Source of the DNA: Amphibacillus sp. MSJ-3
Lineage (GTDB): Bacteria > Bacillota > Bacilli > Bacillales > Amphibacillaceae
Length of the DNA: 64,000 nt
NCBI RefSeq assembly: GCF_018919165.1
Contig: NZ_JAHLQM010000006.1
Location: forward strand, 27,497 to 91,496
Direction of reading: 5' to 3'
The translations under genes were made by a program, and so were the position numbers. Under the pieces are notes generated by a model, which was not told where the DNA came from, did no database searches, and saw nothing but the letters and a program-made list of their open reading frames with translations. Shown one piece after another: positions 29,621 through 39,172 of this stretch. Within the stretch, counting starts at the first letter, position 1, and every line of letters starts with the position of its first letter.

Positions 29621-30274
29621 TTACCACTTATCAATTTTTGACCGGTCACCTTTACTATTCGCTTTTTTACAAAAGCGCTTCGATAATTCTCCTTTTATAT
29701 CGGTTAAAGCAATGTCTTGTTGCTCCATCATAACAAAGGTGTGATAAAAAAGATCACAAATTTCTAAAACAAGTTCATCGTGGTTATTATTTTTAGCCGC
29801 AATTACCACTTCCCCAGCTTCTTCAATAACTTTCTTACTAATTTTATCGATGCCTTTGTCAAACAAATAATTTGTATACGATCCTTCCACTCGTGTTTGT
29901 TTTCGATCATTAATCTCTTTTAATACATGTTCAAAGATCGCCTCATCATAATTATGATTGGAACTGTTCGCTTGAATTGAATTAAAAAAGCAACTTTTCA
30001 TTCCCGTGTGACATGCCGGACCATTTGGAGTGACTTCTATTAACAGTGTATCTTGATCACAATCAAGCGATATAGACTCTACTTTTTGTGTATGGCCTGA
30101 AGTTTCTCCTTTGTGCCATAATGATTCACGTGAGCGAGAATAAAACCAGGTTTCCCCTGTTGAACAAGTCTTTTGATAAGCTTCCTCATTCATATAAGCT
30201 AACATAAGCACTTCTTTTGTCTTGACATCAACAATTATTGCAGGAACTAATCCTTTTGAAAAATCAGGTTTCAT
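29621..30274 (-). CDS. hisI: Bifunctional phosphoribosyl-AMP cyclohydrolase / phosphoribosyl-ATP pyrophosphatase
   Basis: Carries out steps 2 and 3 of histidine synthesis (217 residues). The N-terminal cyclohydrolase has [31 protein letters not shown] and the zinc-site [20 protein letters not shown]. The C-terminal half is the HisE pyrophosphatase, with [20 protein letters not shown] and a DLFYH motif. It overlaps hisF by 11 bases. Last gene of the his operon. Confidence 0.96.
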   Translation of the reverse strand: MKPDFSKGLVPAIIVDVKTKEVLMLAYMNEEAYQKTCSTGETWFYSRSRESLWHKGETSGHTQKVESISLDCDQDTLLIEVTPNGPACHTGMKSCFFNSIQANSSNHNYDEAIFEHVLKEINDRKQTRVEGSYTNYLFDKGIDKISKKVIEEAGEVVIAAKNNNHDELVLEICDLFYHTFVMMEQQDIALTDIKGELSKRFCKKANSKGDRSKIDKW

Positions 30275-31022
30275 GAATTGTCACCCCACTTTCTTTACAA
30301 AGTTGTTTAACGTCTTTAATTGTATAGATCCCCTCATGAAAAATTGAAGCTGCCAAACCTGCTGAAGCATTGGTTTGTTGAAAAACTTCAACAAAATGTT
30401 TAGGTGAACCTACTCCACCAGATGCAATAACCGGAATATTTACTGCATCTACAACAACTTTCGTTAATTCAAGATCGTAACCTGATTTTACTCCATCACG
30501 ATCCATACTTGTTAATAATATTTCGCTTGCTCCACGCTTGGCTACTTCTTTTGCCCACTGAATAACATCTATTCCTGTATCCTTTTTTCCACCGTGGGTC
30601 ATCACATGCCAACCACCATCTACTTTTTTGGCATCAATCGCAATTGTTAAGATGGGAAAGCCAAATTTAACAACTGTTTCATTGATCAAGTCCGGTTGAT
30701 TAACAGCAGCTGAATTTATACTGACTTTATCTGCACCAGCTTGTAAAGCATCAGTAATATCAGTTAGTGAACTGATGCCACCACCTACAGTTAACGGAAT
30801 TGAAATCACTTGCTTCACTTGCTCAACCAGTTTCAACTTGTTCTTCCTTGCTTCATTGGTTGCTGAGATATCTAAAAGTATCAGTTCATCAGCACCTGAT
30901 TCAGAATATGCTTTCGCCATTGATACGGGGTCACCTAATTGTCTTAAAGAAACAAAATGCGTTCCTTTAACAACTTGGCCATCTTTTATATCTAAACAGG
31001 GAATAATTCGTTTAACTTTCAT
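30264..31022 (-). CDS. hisF: Imidazole glycerol phosphate synthase cyclase subunit
   Basis: TIM-barrel cyclase (252 residues) that uses ammonia to form imidazole glycerol phosphate and [25 protein letters not shown] carries the N-terminal catalytic Asp, and [18 protein letters not shown] the second; both look intact. It overlaps hisA by 4 bases. Its glutaminase partner HisH is not encoded at its normal place in this operon, so the ammonia source here is uncertain. Confidence 0.96.
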   Translation of the reverse strand: MKVKRIIPCLDIKDGQVVKGTHFVSLRQLGDPVSMAKAYSESGADELILLDISATNEARKNKLKLVEQVKQVISIPLTVGGGISSLTDITDALQAGADKVSINSAAVNQPDLINETVVKFGFPILTIAIDAKKVDGGWHVMTHGGKKDTGIDVIQWAKEVAKRGASEILLTSMDRDGVKSGYDLELTKVVVDAVNIPVIASGGVGSPKHFVEVFQQTNASAGLAASIFHEGIYTIKDVKQLCKESGVTIHET

Positions 31023-31726
31023 AACTGACGGACTCCTTGTAAAGTAATTTTCCCTTGGTAAATAGCCTTACCTACAATCGCTTCACTAATTCCAATTTCT
31101 GAGATTGCTTTAATATCATCATACTGGCTAATACCTCCAGAAGCAATAATCTTACAGTTCACAGCACTATTCAATTCCTCTAGCTGCTCTAAATTGGGTC
31201 CAGACATCGTCCCATCTTTGGATATATCAGTAAAAACAATCGTTTGAGCACCTAGACTTTCCATTTGTTGAGCAAATTCAATATAGTCAACAGCGGTGAC
31301 CGTCTCCCATCCATGGCTTGCTACTTTCCTATTTTTCGCATCAATTCCAACAACAATTGCCTCGGGGTATTTGGTAATCGCTTGTTTCAAAAAGTTTAAG
31401 TCCTCCAATGCTGCCGTCCCAACGACTAATCGACTTGCTCCATTATTGATTAACTGATCAACCGTATCCATCGTACGAATTCCACCACCGATTTGAATTG
31501 GAATAGAGGATTTTTCACAAAGTTGTTCAATTAATCGATATTGTCTGTTGTTCTGATCACGTGCACCATCAAGATCGACAATATGAACAATCTCGGCACC
31601 GTCATCAATAAACCGTTGCAATTGCTTAATCGGGTTATCGGCAACCTGTTCTGTATGATTAAAGTTACCTTGATATAGTCGAACGCATTTTCCATTGAGC
31701 AAATCAATTGCTGGTATAACTCTCAT
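31019..31726 (-). CDS. hisA: ProFAR isomerase
   Basis: TIM-barrel Amadori isomerase (235 residues) acting on ProFAR before HisF. The catalytic residues are in MRVIPAIDLLNGKCVRLYQG (N-terminal Asp) and FTDISKDGTMSGPNL (second Asp). The IQIGGGIRTMDTVDQLI phosphate motif is intact. GGAGTGTTG lies before the ATG. A 192-base gap separates it from hisB, where hisH would be expected. Confidence 0.96.
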   Translation of the reverse strand: MRVIPAIDLLNGKCVRLYQGNFNHTEQVADNPIKQLQRFIDDGAEIVHIVDLDGARDQNNRQYRLIEQLCEKSSIPIQIGGGIRTMDTVDQLINNGASRLVVGTAALEDLNFLKQAITKYPEAIVVGIDAKNRKVASHGWETVTAVDYIEFAQQMESLGAQTIVFTDISKDGTMSGPNLEQLEELNSAVNCKIIASGGISQYDDIKAISEIGISEAIVGKAIYQGKITLQGVRQL

Positions 31727-31918
31727 TTCAACACTCCTTCACATTTATTTCTTCTATATTTTATTAACTCGTAGGTTGCCATAAAGTGTAATGGAACAAG
31801 GATTGAATTTTTCTCTCAATGATTGAGGAAAGTCATTCTATTTTATAGACCTAATACACAGTTGATAGGTGTATTGTGTTTAAATAATGAAAATATACGA
31901 AATGATCGTGCAATCAGT
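31727..31918. other. Non-coding gap in the his operon where hisH is expected
   Basis: Other junctions in this operon overlap or are under 25 bases; this one is 192. Reading both strands I found no glutamine-amidotransferase motif (DYGxGN, GICLGMQ or a catalytic Cys context). A small AATACAC/GTGTATT hairpin is present near 31852-31878. The space is too short for the roughly 600-base hisH. Confidence 0.85.
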
Positions 31919-32506
31919 TTATTCTATTAATCCTTTAGTAGAGTTAATTCCTTTAATCTCCGGATTGATTTTGATTGCCTCACCAAATGCCTTACCTAAT
32001 GCTTTAAATATGGCTTCAATTTTATGGTGCGTGTTTATGCCATAAAGAACCCTTGTGTGCAAGGTAATTCCTGCATGGGTTGAAAAGGCTTGTAAGAATT
32101 CTCTAACTAACTCTGTATCAAAGTTTCCTAGTTTTTGATTTGTTAATTCAGCATCAAAAACTAAGTAAGGGCGTCCGCTAATATCAAGTGAGACAAATCC
32201 CAAGGCCTCATCCATTGGAACATATGCTGTCCCATAACGATTAATTTGTTCTTTATCGCCGAGAGCTTCTTTGACCAGTTGACCAATAACAATCCCTACA
32301 TCTTCAACTGTGTGGTGTCCGTCAACTTCCAGATCACCATTCGCCTTAACAAGCAACCCAAACCGGCCATGGCTAGCAAATAAAGTTAACATATGATCAA
32401 AAAAGCCAATTCCAGTCTCAATTTCTACTTCTTTTGAACCATCTAATGATACGGTTACTTCAACTTCTGTTTCAAATGTTTTTCTAGTTTTCTTTGCTTC
32501 TCTCAT
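31919..32506 (-). CDS. hisB: Imidazoleglycerol-phosphate dehydratase
   Basis: Dehydrates IGP to imidazole acetol phosphate (195 residues). The dimetal-site motifs [31 protein letters not shown] and [20 protein letters not shown] with [12 protein letters not shown] are all present. It is the monofunctional form, without the HisB phosphatase domain; that step belongs to HisJ here. It follows hisD by 23 bases. Confidence 0.97.
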   Translation of the reverse strand: MREAKKTRKTFETEVEVTVSLDGSKEVEIETGIGFFDHMLTLFASHGRFGLLVKANGDLEVDGHHTVEDVGIVIGQLVKEALGDKEQINRYGTAYVPMDEALGFVSLDISGRPYLVFDAELTNQKLGNFDTELVREFLQAFSTHAGITLHTRVLYGINTHHKIEAIFKALGKAFGEAIKINPEIKGINSTKGLIE

Positions 32507-32529
32507 TCATTTCCCTCTTTTCACATGAC

Positions 32530-33810
32530 TCAATTACTTACCCGTTTTGATACAGCACGTGCATGGCCTGATAACCGTTCTTCTTCTGCAATAGTCATAA
32601 CATCAAAAGCAGCTTGTTTCAATGCTTGCTCGCTATAATATAAGAAAGTCGATTTCTTAACAAAATCGTCAACAGATAAGCCTGATGAAAACTTCGCTGT
32701 TCCGGATGTCGGGAGCACGTGATTTGGTCCTGCATAGTAGTCTCCTAGTGATTCCGGCGTATAATGGCCTAAGAATATTGAGCCTGCATGTTTAACATAA
32801 CCTAAATAGCTTAACGGGTTATTTAATTGGATTTCCAAATGTTCTGGCGCTAATAGGTTGGATAGTCTAAAAGCTTCTTCAATATGATCAACTTTGATAA
32901 GCCCCCCTTGATTTTTAAGGGCTGTTGCAGCTATCTCAACTCGTGGTAAAGTAGCAAGCTGGTCTTTTAGTTCTTTTTCAGTTGCTTTAATTAAATCATT
33001 CGAAGTCGTAAACAGAAAGGACCTTGCTAATACATCATGTTCTGCTTGGGCAATTAAATCGGCGGCTACGTATGCAGGGTTAGCTGTCTCATCTGCTATA
33101 ATAGCCACTTCTGAAGGTCCTGCAATCATATCAATTCCTACATCACCATATACTAAGGCCTTGGCAGCAGCGACATAAGAATTACCTGGGCCCACAATTT
33201 TATCAACTGGTCTTATGGTTTCAGTACCATAGGCAAGTGCTGCAATAGCTTGAATGCCACCAATTTTATAAATCCTTGTCACACCACAAATATCTGCAGC
33301 AACAGACAAGATCGGTTCAATTTGCTCCCCATTTCTAGCGGGTGTCACCATAACAACCTCATCAACCCCAGCCAAAACCGCAGGAATCGCATTCATGAGT
33401 ACGGATGATGGATAAGATGCTGTTCCTCCAGGTACGTATATTCCAACCTTTTCAATTGGTGTATAAAGTTGACCGGAGATTATATTCGAATCATTTTGCA
33501 TAAATTTAGATGTTTTTAATTGTTTTGTATGAAAAGCCTTAATATGATCAGCAGCCCGTTCTAAAGCTTTGATTGTTTTTGAATTAACCTGTGCCCATGC
33601 TTGTTTTCTCTCTTGATCCGTTACGGTGTAATGTTCCGGAACGATACCATCAAATTTCTCAACATACCGATCTAAGGCTTTATCCCCCTCCTCTTGTATG
33701 GCTGTAATCACCTCTTTGGCCACTTGATAAGCTTGATCAGACTGTAGACTAGATTTTTTTTGTTCAGATAACTGACATTCAAATTCCTTTGCTTGATAGA
33801 TTCGTATCAA
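32530..33810 (-). CDS. hisD: Histidinol dehydrogenase
   Basis: NAD- and zinc-dependent enzyme for the last two oxidations to histidine (426 residues). VGIYVPGGTASYPSSVLMNAIPA, KIVGPGNSYVAAAKALVYG, the IAGPSEVAIIAD loop and LIAQAEHDVLA are standard family motifs. HILPTSGTAKFSSGLSV-type sequence (here NHVLPTSGTAKFSSGLS) closes the active site. The start abuts the hisG stop. Confidence 0.97.
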   Translation of the reverse strand: MIRIYQAKEFECQLSEQKKSSLQSDQAYQVAKEVITAIQEEGDKALDRYVEKFDGIVPEHYTVTDQERKQAWAQVNSKTIKALERAADHIKAFHTKQLKTSKFMQNDSNIISGQLYTPIEKVGIYVPGGTASYPSSVLMNAIPAVLAGVDEVVMVTPARNGEQIEPILSVAADICGVTRIYKIGGIQAIAALAYGTETIRPVDKIVGPGNSYVAAAKALVYGDVGIDMIAGPSEVAIIADETANPAYVAADLIAQAEHDVLARSFLFTTSNDLIKATEKELKDQLATLPRVEIAATALKNQGGLIKVDHIEEAFRLSNLLAPEHLEIQLNNPLSYLGYVKHAGSIFLGHYTPESLGDYYAGPNHVLPTSGTAKFSSGLSVDDFVKKSTFLYYSEQALKQAAFDVMTIAEEERLSGHARAVSKRVSN

Positions 33811-34428
33811 TTAAAAGGCCTCCTTTTGTTTTAATGATTCGATGATTACCCCTAACTCTTCACGTTTAATCTTCAATGATGAGCGATTAGCGATTAAGCG
33901 TGCACTAAAAGTTAAAAATTCTTCATCAATAATTAGTCCGTTTTCTTTTAATGTCGTTCCTGTTTCTACAATATCAACAATACCATCTGCTAAACCTAAT
34001 ATTGGGGCTAATTCTACCGATCCCTCTAATTTAATAATATCAACGGATTCTCCATTCGCTTTGAAGAATGCCTTCGTAATCTTTGTGTATTTGCTTGCAA
34101 TTGTTTTCTTTTGAGTAGGCCATTTCTTATCTTTTTCTTTGGCAACAGCCATACGGCAATGTCCAAAAGGAAGTGGAAATAAATCGTAAATATCGGGTTG
34201 GTATTCTGCTAAAATATCCCCACCAACAACCCCAAGATCAGCAATTCCGTATTGGACATAAGTTGTTACGTCTACTCCTTTAGCAAAGATAAACTCAAAT
34301 TGATCAGTTTCAACCCTCAACTTTCGTCCTTTTTCTACTAATGGTTTAATCTCATAGCCTAAGGATGAAAAGAAATCTAAAAATTGTTTCTCAAGTCTTC
34401 CTTTTGTTAATGCTATAACTGGTTTCAT
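33811..34428 (-). CDS. hisG: ATP phosphoribosyltransferase, short form
   Basis: First enzyme of the pathway, short form (205 residues) that needs HisZ for activity and feedback control. KGRLEKQFLDFF, DLGVVGGDILAEY and the ribose-phosphate loop VDIVETGTTLKENGL are clear. There is no C-terminal regulatory domain, consistent with the adjacent hisZ, which overlaps it by 4 bases. Confidence 0.96.
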   Translation of the reverse strand: MKPVIALTKGRLEKQFLDFFSSLGYEIKPLVEKGRKLRVETDQFEFIFAKGVDVTTYVQYGIADLGVVGGDILAEYQPDIYDLFPLPFGHCRMAVAKEKDKKWPTQKKTIASKYTKITKAFFKANGESVDIIKLEGSVELAPILGLADGIVDIVETGTTLKENGLIIDEEFLTFSARLIANRSSLKIKREELGVIIESLKQKEAF

Positions 34429-35531
34429 GATTCCACCTCGTCTTGAACATGAATAATTTGGTCATAATGATGCTCTTTTGGCCGCTGATAAAGAATATCT
34501 ACTTGAGCATCAGGGAAATTCATGCGCATTTTTTCTGCTTTCACATGAGTTTTAGGACAGGCCAATAAACAAACTTGCCTTTTCGCCGGTTCATCCTCCA
34601 TTATGGCTGTCAACACATCAACATAAAAGGCTAGGCCGACTGCGGAGATCTCTTTGTTAAACTGAGCATACAGCCGATCATATCTGCCACCAGAAAAACA
34701 AACATCCCCATTTTTCTTCAAATAGCCACTAAACATCGTTCCACTGTAGTAACGTAATTTTCGAACACTACCAAGGTCAACAATAACATCTTGAACACCA
34801 AGTTGTTCAAGTGATGTTACCAATTGTTCGAGATGATCAATAATTTCGACTAGTTCTTCTGAATCCTTCCAGTGTTCCCGATATTCTACTAGAATTTCCT
34901 TACCACCATATGCATGAATCAACTTAACTAAATGATTAGCTATTGATGGATGACCTTTTTCAACTGCGAGTTGGAAAACAACATCTTCTTGTTTATCATC
35001 CATTGCCACACGCAAGCTTTCTTCCTCATCTTCATTTAGCCCCAATGGTTTTATCATATAATCAAAGATTCCTGTATGACCCAATTCAATCATATATTGA
35101 TCGATTGATAATGCCTTTAGAACATCAACTGCAGTAAACAAAGTTTCCATTTCACCAAGTAATAAATCTGTTCTAATTAATTCAATGCCTGCTTGCTGTC
35201 TTTCGATTCCCTTTTCATCGTTTTGAAAAACAGAACCTTGATAGAACCATTTTGATTGACTTGGATTTTGAGTCATGAGTGCACGCGCAATCGCCGTCGT
35301 CCAATCTGCCCGTAAAACTTCAATTTCCCCGTCACGATCGAACCATTTCAATAATTTATTAAATTCCATCCCAACATGGCGATTTGTAAAGGTTTGGGCA
35401 TATTCAACAACTGGTGTTTCAATCGCATGATAGTTTCTCTGTTGGACAACTTTTCTAAAAATCGAGTTAACTTTTGCTTGATGATTTAGTTTTTCTCCGA
35501 TTCTATCTTGACTTCCCGATGGTAAAAACAT
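34425..35531 (-). CDS. hisZ: ATP phosphoribosyltransferase regulatory subunit
   Basis: Paralogue of histidyl-tRNA synthetase (368 residues) that activates HisG and senses histidine. The class II motif region YAQTFTNRHVGMEFNKLLKWFDRDGEIEVLRADWTT and the GRYDRLYAQF segment are visible, while the anticodon-binding domain is absent, as in HisZ. First gene of the operon. CGGAAGTGA lies before the ATG, and the upstream region contains inverted repeats. Confidence 0.93.
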   Translation of the reverse strand: MFLPSGSQDRIGEKLNHQAKVNSIFRKVVQQRNYHAIETPVVEYAQTFTNRHVGMEFNKLLKWFDRDGEIEVLRADWTTAIARALMTQNPSQSKWFYQGSVFQNDEKGIERQQAGIELIRTDLLLGEMETLFTAVDVLKALSIDQYMIELGHTGIFDYMIKPLGLNEDEEESLRVAMDDKQEDVVFQLAVEKGHPSIANHLVKLIHAYGGKEILVEYREHWKDSEELVEIIDHLEQLVTSLEQLGVQDVIVDLGSVRKLRYYSGTMFSGYLKKNGDVCFSGGRYDRLYAQFNKEISAVGLAFYVDVLTAIMEDEPAKRQVCLLACPKTHVKAEKMRMNFPDAQVDILYQRPKEHHYDQIIHVQDEVES

Positions 35532-35553
35532 AGGTTCACTTCCGTTCTTTATT

Positions 35554-35638
35554 ACTTTATTGCTTTACTTCGGTAAAGTATTTTATTATACTTTACATTG
35601 ACAAATGAAAATTGTCAACAGCTATTTTTCTGTATAAT
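35554..35638. promoter_or_regulatory. Divergent control region between hisZ and hisJ
   Basis: Two inverted repeats lie between the divergent his genes. CTTTAC-TTCG-GTAAAG is at 35563-35578, amid further copies of TACTTTA. TTGACAA-N7-TTGTCAA is at 35598-35618. TATAAT at 35633-35638 is a plausible -10 for hisJ, and a TATAAT on the minus strand (about 35585-35590) is a plausible -10 for hisZ. The palindromes overlap both promoter candidates and may be operators for a histidine regulator. No T-box is seen. Confidence 0.55.
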
Positions 35639-35666
35639 ACAAGATATGAAACGAGGAGGAATTGAG

Positions 35667-36485
35667 ATGCGGTTTATTGGTGATTATCATATACATACCC
35701 CCTTTTGCCCACACGGTTCTAGCGATGATTGGGAGCAATATATTTTAAAAGCCATTGCACTAGGACTAGAGGAATTGAGTTTTACAGAACATGCCCCACT
35801 CCCCCGCTCATTCATTGATCCTGTCCCTGAACAGGATAGTGCCATGAATTGGAGGGATTTACCGACCTACTTAAAACTAGGAAATGAGTTGAAAATAAAA
35901 TATCAAGATCAAATAAAAATTAATATTGGTTTTGAGGTTGATTATATTGAGGGTTATGAACAAGAGACAAAACAATTTTTAGATCTATACGGTGATCAAA
36001 TTGATGACTCAATTTTATCTGTTCATATGTTAAAGATTGCTGAAGGTCAATATGGCTGCCTAGATTTCAGTCCAGAAGTTTTTTCATCTATTGTTGAAGC
36101 ATTTGGTTCTGTTGAATCGGTATATCATCAATATTACCAAACCTTAAAGATGGCAATTGAAGCTAACCTGGGGTATTACAAGCCAACAAGGATTGGCCAT
36201 TTAACCTTAATCGAGAAATTTTCCAAAAAGTTTCCCGTCCAAATTAACCAATTAAATCCTATCGATCAGTTGCTGGATTTGATCAAGGAGAAAAACTATG
36301 CATTGGATTTAAATACTGCTGGTTTATATAAGCCAGATTGCCAATCTATCTACCCAAACCAGCAAGTCACCAACAAGGCGAAAGAAATGGGGATTCCACT
36401 TATACCAGGTTCAGATAGCCATGAATCAGCTACTATTGCACGCGGTTTTTCACATATTAAGGACTATATAACTTATTCAGACTAA
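35667..36485 (+). CDS. hisJ: Histidinol-phosphatase, PHP type
   Basis: PHP-family phosphatase (273 residues) that makes histidinol. The metal-binding motif YHIHTPFCPHG is at the N-terminus. SFTEHAPLP, VDYIEGYE, ILSVHML, RIGHLTLIE and PGSDSHESATIARGF supply the remaining ligands. The ATG at 35667 is 7 bases after GAGGAGG. An upstream extension of the frame has no ribosome site and is rejected. It is divergent from the his operon and probably co-regulated with it. Confidence 0.95.
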   Translation: MRFIGDYHIHTPFCPHGSSDDWEQYILKAIALGLEELSFTEHAPLPRSFIDPVPEQDSAMNWRDLPTYLKLGNELKIKYQDQIKINIGFEVDYIEGYEQETKQFLDLYGDQIDDSILSVHMLKIAEGQYGCLDFSPEVFSSIVEAFGSVESVYHQYYQTLKMAIEANLGYYKPTRIGHLTLIEKFSKKFPVQINQLNPIDQLLDLIKEKNYALDLNTAGLYKPDCQSIYPNQQVTNKAKEMGIPLIPGSDSHESATIARGFSHIKDYITYSD

Positions 36486-36661
36486 AAACAGCGATAAAAA
36501 TTTAATGAAGGGCAAAAAAGCGTAGTCCCTCACTTTTGACTAAAGCATTAGTTATATTCACGATGATCCTATATATGTTGCCATAGCCTTTCGCAGACCA
36601 TAGCAATAAATTGATGGAAGATACGGCCATTAAGGAAAACAAAGGAGTAATCAAAATAAAA

Positions 36662-36702
36662 AATAGGGTTCTGTTACCTAAAACAAAGTAACAAACCCTA
36701 TT
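36662..36702 (-). terminator. Terminator of the flavin reductase gene
   Basis: AATAGGGTT...GTTAC/GTAAC...ACCCTATT hairpin, followed on the minus strand by TTTTTATTTT. Confidence 0.85.
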
Positions 36703-36747
36703 CTGATGATCTGAAACAACTAATGAATTGATTCCTTTTTAGTAAAC

Positions 36748-37215
36748 TTAATCAAGCTTACGGTACTGTCCCCCATAAAAAATGAGTGGGTCACCTTCAC
36801 TTGTTTTCAAATGCTTTACTTTTGCAATGTATATTGTATGATCACCTGCTACGACTTCAGATTCCTTTTCACAAACTATTTGCACCAGGGCATTAGGAAT
36901 CACCGGTGTTTGATCTAGATAATCAAAATCGACAGGTTGCTCAGCTTGTTTTTGATTAGAAAAAATCATTGAGAGATCTTTTTGATGATCGGCAAGTACG
37001 CTAATACCAAATTGATTGGTTTCAGTCAACACATCGACAAAAGCTGCTTGATTTCGTAAAGAGATTGCAATTAATAATGGGTCTAATGATAAAGACATAA
37101 AAGCATTGACTGTCATCCCTTTTACATCATTATTTACTTTACTCCATGCACTTACAACTGTGATTCCCGTTGCAAATTGCCCCATCGCTTGACGGAATCG
37201 CTTTGAATCAGTCAT
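36748..37215 (-). CDS. Flavin reductase family protein (FMN-binding split barrel)
   Basis: A 155-residue flavin-binding protein of the DIM6/NTAB or HpaC-like group. FRQAMGQFATGITVVSA and the GMTVNAFMSLSLDPLLIAISL segment bind FMN, and GDHTIYIAKVKHL near the end is typical. Such proteins reduce flavin with NAD(P)H, often for a partner mono-oxygenase, but none is adjacent. The ATG at 37215 follows AAAGGAG; an extension to 37248 is unsupported. Single-gene unit with its own terminator. Confidence 0.88.
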   Translation of the reverse strand: MTDSKRFRQAMGQFATGITVVSAWSKVNNDVKGMTVNAFMSLSLDPLLIAISLRNQAAFVDVLTETNQFGISVLADHQKDLSMIFSNQKQAEQPVDFDYLDQTPVIPNALVQIVCEKESEVVAGDHTIYIAKVKHLKTSEGDPLIFYGGQYRKLD

Positions 37216-37248
37216 TAACACAACTCCTTTTTCTCTGAAATTATTCAC

Positions 37249-37795
37249 AGCATACCATAAGGGTGAATGAAACCCAAATATACTGCCTATTCATCCTAGT
37301 GAATTTTCTAGTTCAAATTTAATCTTCCTATTCAATTTATGGATTTTTCATTCATGTACTATAGTAAATTGTCACACGAAAAATTCCCTAATTATATATA
37401 GTAAAGAAGGGGTTATTTTCATCAATTTTGAGCTACACTTATATGATTTTATATTTCAAAAAAATTATTTATTGAACAATTGGGAAGAAGGATAAAAGTT
37501 TCGGAGATAAAGTGAGGCATTATTTTAGAGTGTTTTTTCTTATCTTCATGATGAATGTTAGATAATTTATTCCTAAACCAGCCATTGACCCACTCTTTCA
37601 ACTCATTATTTCACTCAAAATTTAGGAGTGGATCCTGTGGCCAGTTCAGGCAAGATAAGCTGAACTCTTACTTAGTTAATCTGTCATAAATATAATAATA
37701 AATAGTATTTGCAGTTGCAATGCTTAAAATTGATTAGCTAAATAAAAGATCGCTCTATGGACTCTAAAGTGAAAATATCCACCTATCCAAAAAGA
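37249..37795. other. 547-base spacer without a recognisable gene
   Basis: AT-rich sequence between the flavin reductase and a small membrane protein gene. No frame of useful length with a ribosome site, and no strong hairpin or repeat-family match. It may contain promoters only. Confidence 0.6.
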
Positions 37796-38269
37796 TTAAT
37801 CTTGTACTTTCTTATCAAAAAATTGGTTTAAATCAGTTTTATCAGTATCATCACTTAAAGCATTGTGGATTTGCTCATTTAGTAATTCCATCTTTTTCTT
37901 TTCAAAGAATGGCACACTAATTTGATAGGGTGAGCCAGCTTTTTCAATAACTAAGATCGTTTGTATACCATTAGCTGCAATACCAAGTCCGATTAGAACA
38001 ATGATCAAACCTAATAAAAAACTATCTCCAATCGTACCTAAACCAATAAAAAAGATAATTAGTCCTAAAATAAATGGTTTAATAAAATATTTTGTTGATA
38101 ACATTGATCCAGAAATATTTTTTAGTGGTATATTCTGTTGATCTCTACCAGCTGGGATGAATCCAAGTATCGTATTAGCCAGATTTACTTTCACAAATCG
38201 ACTATCAACGAGAATTGACCCTTTCACCCAAAAAAATAATAAACTGATCGTAAATTGAACCTCTTGCAT
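37796..38269 (-). CDS. Small membrane protein with two central helices, unknown function
   Basis: A 157-residue protein I do not recognise. About 60 residues of beta-like sequence with GSILVDSRFVKVNLANTILGFIPAG come first. Two glycine-rich transmembrane helices follow (about residues 65-105, FIGLGTIGDSFLLGLIIVLIGLG), then a charged C-terminal tail. The layout recalls membrane proteins with a PH-like domain, but that is a guess. The ATG at 38269 lies 7 bases after AGGAGG; upstream in-frame ATGs lack a ribosome site. Confidence 0.7.
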   Translation of the reverse strand: MQEVQFTISLLFFWVKGSILVDSRFVKVNLANTILGFIPAGRDQQNIPLKNISGSMLSTKYFIKPFILGLIIFFIGLGTIGDSFLLGLIIVLIGLGIAANGIQTILVIEKAGSPYQISVPFFEKKKMELLNEQIHNALSDDTDKTDLNQFFDKKVQD

Positions 38270-38424
38270 GTTGCATCCTCCTATGTAATAAAATATAACC
38301 ATTTCCATCATACCATAAAGAGCGTAATATTCATCATTAAATTTTAAAAAAAGGCAAAGTGACTAACTTAAACCAGGTATCTTGGACTACAAGTATGATG
38401 TCATTAGATTTTTATTGATTAAAA

Positions 38425-38459
38425 AAGGGGCTCAGTTGATACTGGCTTCCTTTTTCTTA
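38425..38459. terminator. Terminator-like hairpin upstream of the IS remnant
   Basis: AAAAAGGGGCTCAGT and ACTGGCTTCCTTTTT pair, with two G-T pairs and one mismatch, around a TGAT loop, and end in T5. It is in a spacer with no nearby complete gene. Confidence 0.5.
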
Positions 38460-38574
38460 TGATCATCATTTAAATAGACTCGTCACCTCTTAAATGTTTT
38501 TGAGGTGTCACTCCGTGATTTACACTCTGGGTGGGTGCTTTGTTAAATGTATAATAAATTGAATATTTTGATTG

Positions 38575-39133
38575 AAAGTTGGTTACAATTCGCAAATTGC
38601 GACAGAAGGCCAATGCGCACTTGCTTATGATGTGTTTCCGAACCCAACCGACACACGCACTTTGATTCCTTTTCTCGATACGATTAAAGCTAGCTTTTTT
38701 GAACTGCGCTTTTCATGTAGACAACTGGGATTACAACGAAGCTGAAGATGCGTATGTGTGTCCGAACGGAAGAAACGTACGGTTTAGCTACCGGACAGAT
38801 ACGGATTTATCCGTAAATTTAAAGTCTACGAATGTGAGGACTGTTCAGATTGTCCACTCCGCGATCTATGTGCGAAACAAGCTTTCAGAAGAAAAAACTG
38901 GTGAAATCTACGGGAAACGTAAAATAGATGTAGAACCAGCGTTCGGCTTCTTGAAGGCCAATTTGTGCTTCTCGCGTTTTTCCGTGCGAGGCAAAGAGAA
39001 AGTGAAAAATAAATTGGGATTTGCGTTGATGACGGTGAACCTGGGGAAGTTTATCGCCAGAAGCAACAATCCAATAAAAGAAGAAAGGAAAAACCCAACA
39101 AAAAAATGGTTTCAAGCAAATTTTAATGCTTGA
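38575..39133 (+). pseudogene. Decayed IS1182-family transposase
   Basis: Pieces of one transposase in shifting frames. The translation YNSQIATEGQCALAYDVFPN comes from about 38585. FHVDNWDYNEAEDAYVCPNGR runs from about 38705. LSEEKTGEIYGKRKIDVEPAFGFLKANL (about 38880-38960) carries the family's C-terminal catalytic region, and KVKNKLGFALMTVNLGKF follows. An internal deletion joins SFFEL directly to the FHVDNW part, and at least two frameshifts separate the rest. The right end (GTTATGTCCCAGCCC, 39150-39164) stops 8 bases from the parC stop codon. Not functional. Confidence 0.85.
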
Positions 39134-39139
39134 AACCAT
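39108..39139 (-). terminator. Strong intrinsic terminator inside the IS right end
   Basis: ATGGTTTCAAGC and GCTTGAAACCAT form a perfect 12-bp stem. On the minus strand it is followed by T7, so it probably terminates parC transcripts. It belongs to the inserted element rather than to the original parC locus. Confidence 0.8.
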
Positions 39140-39172
39140 CTTTTGGGTAGTTATGTCCCAGCCCACAGTTTA

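Noticed and set aside
29479..29733. Plus-strand frame of 84 codons past msrA
   Set aside because: It overlaps the end of msrA, runs through its terminator and is antisense to hisI.
37249..37795. Possible undetected small gene in the 547-base spacer
   Set aside because: No frame combines a ribosome site with more than a few dozen plausible codons.
38885..39166. Minus-strand frame of 93 codons
   Set aside because: Antisense to the IS1182 transposase remnant, whose plus-strand reading shows the family's C-terminal region.
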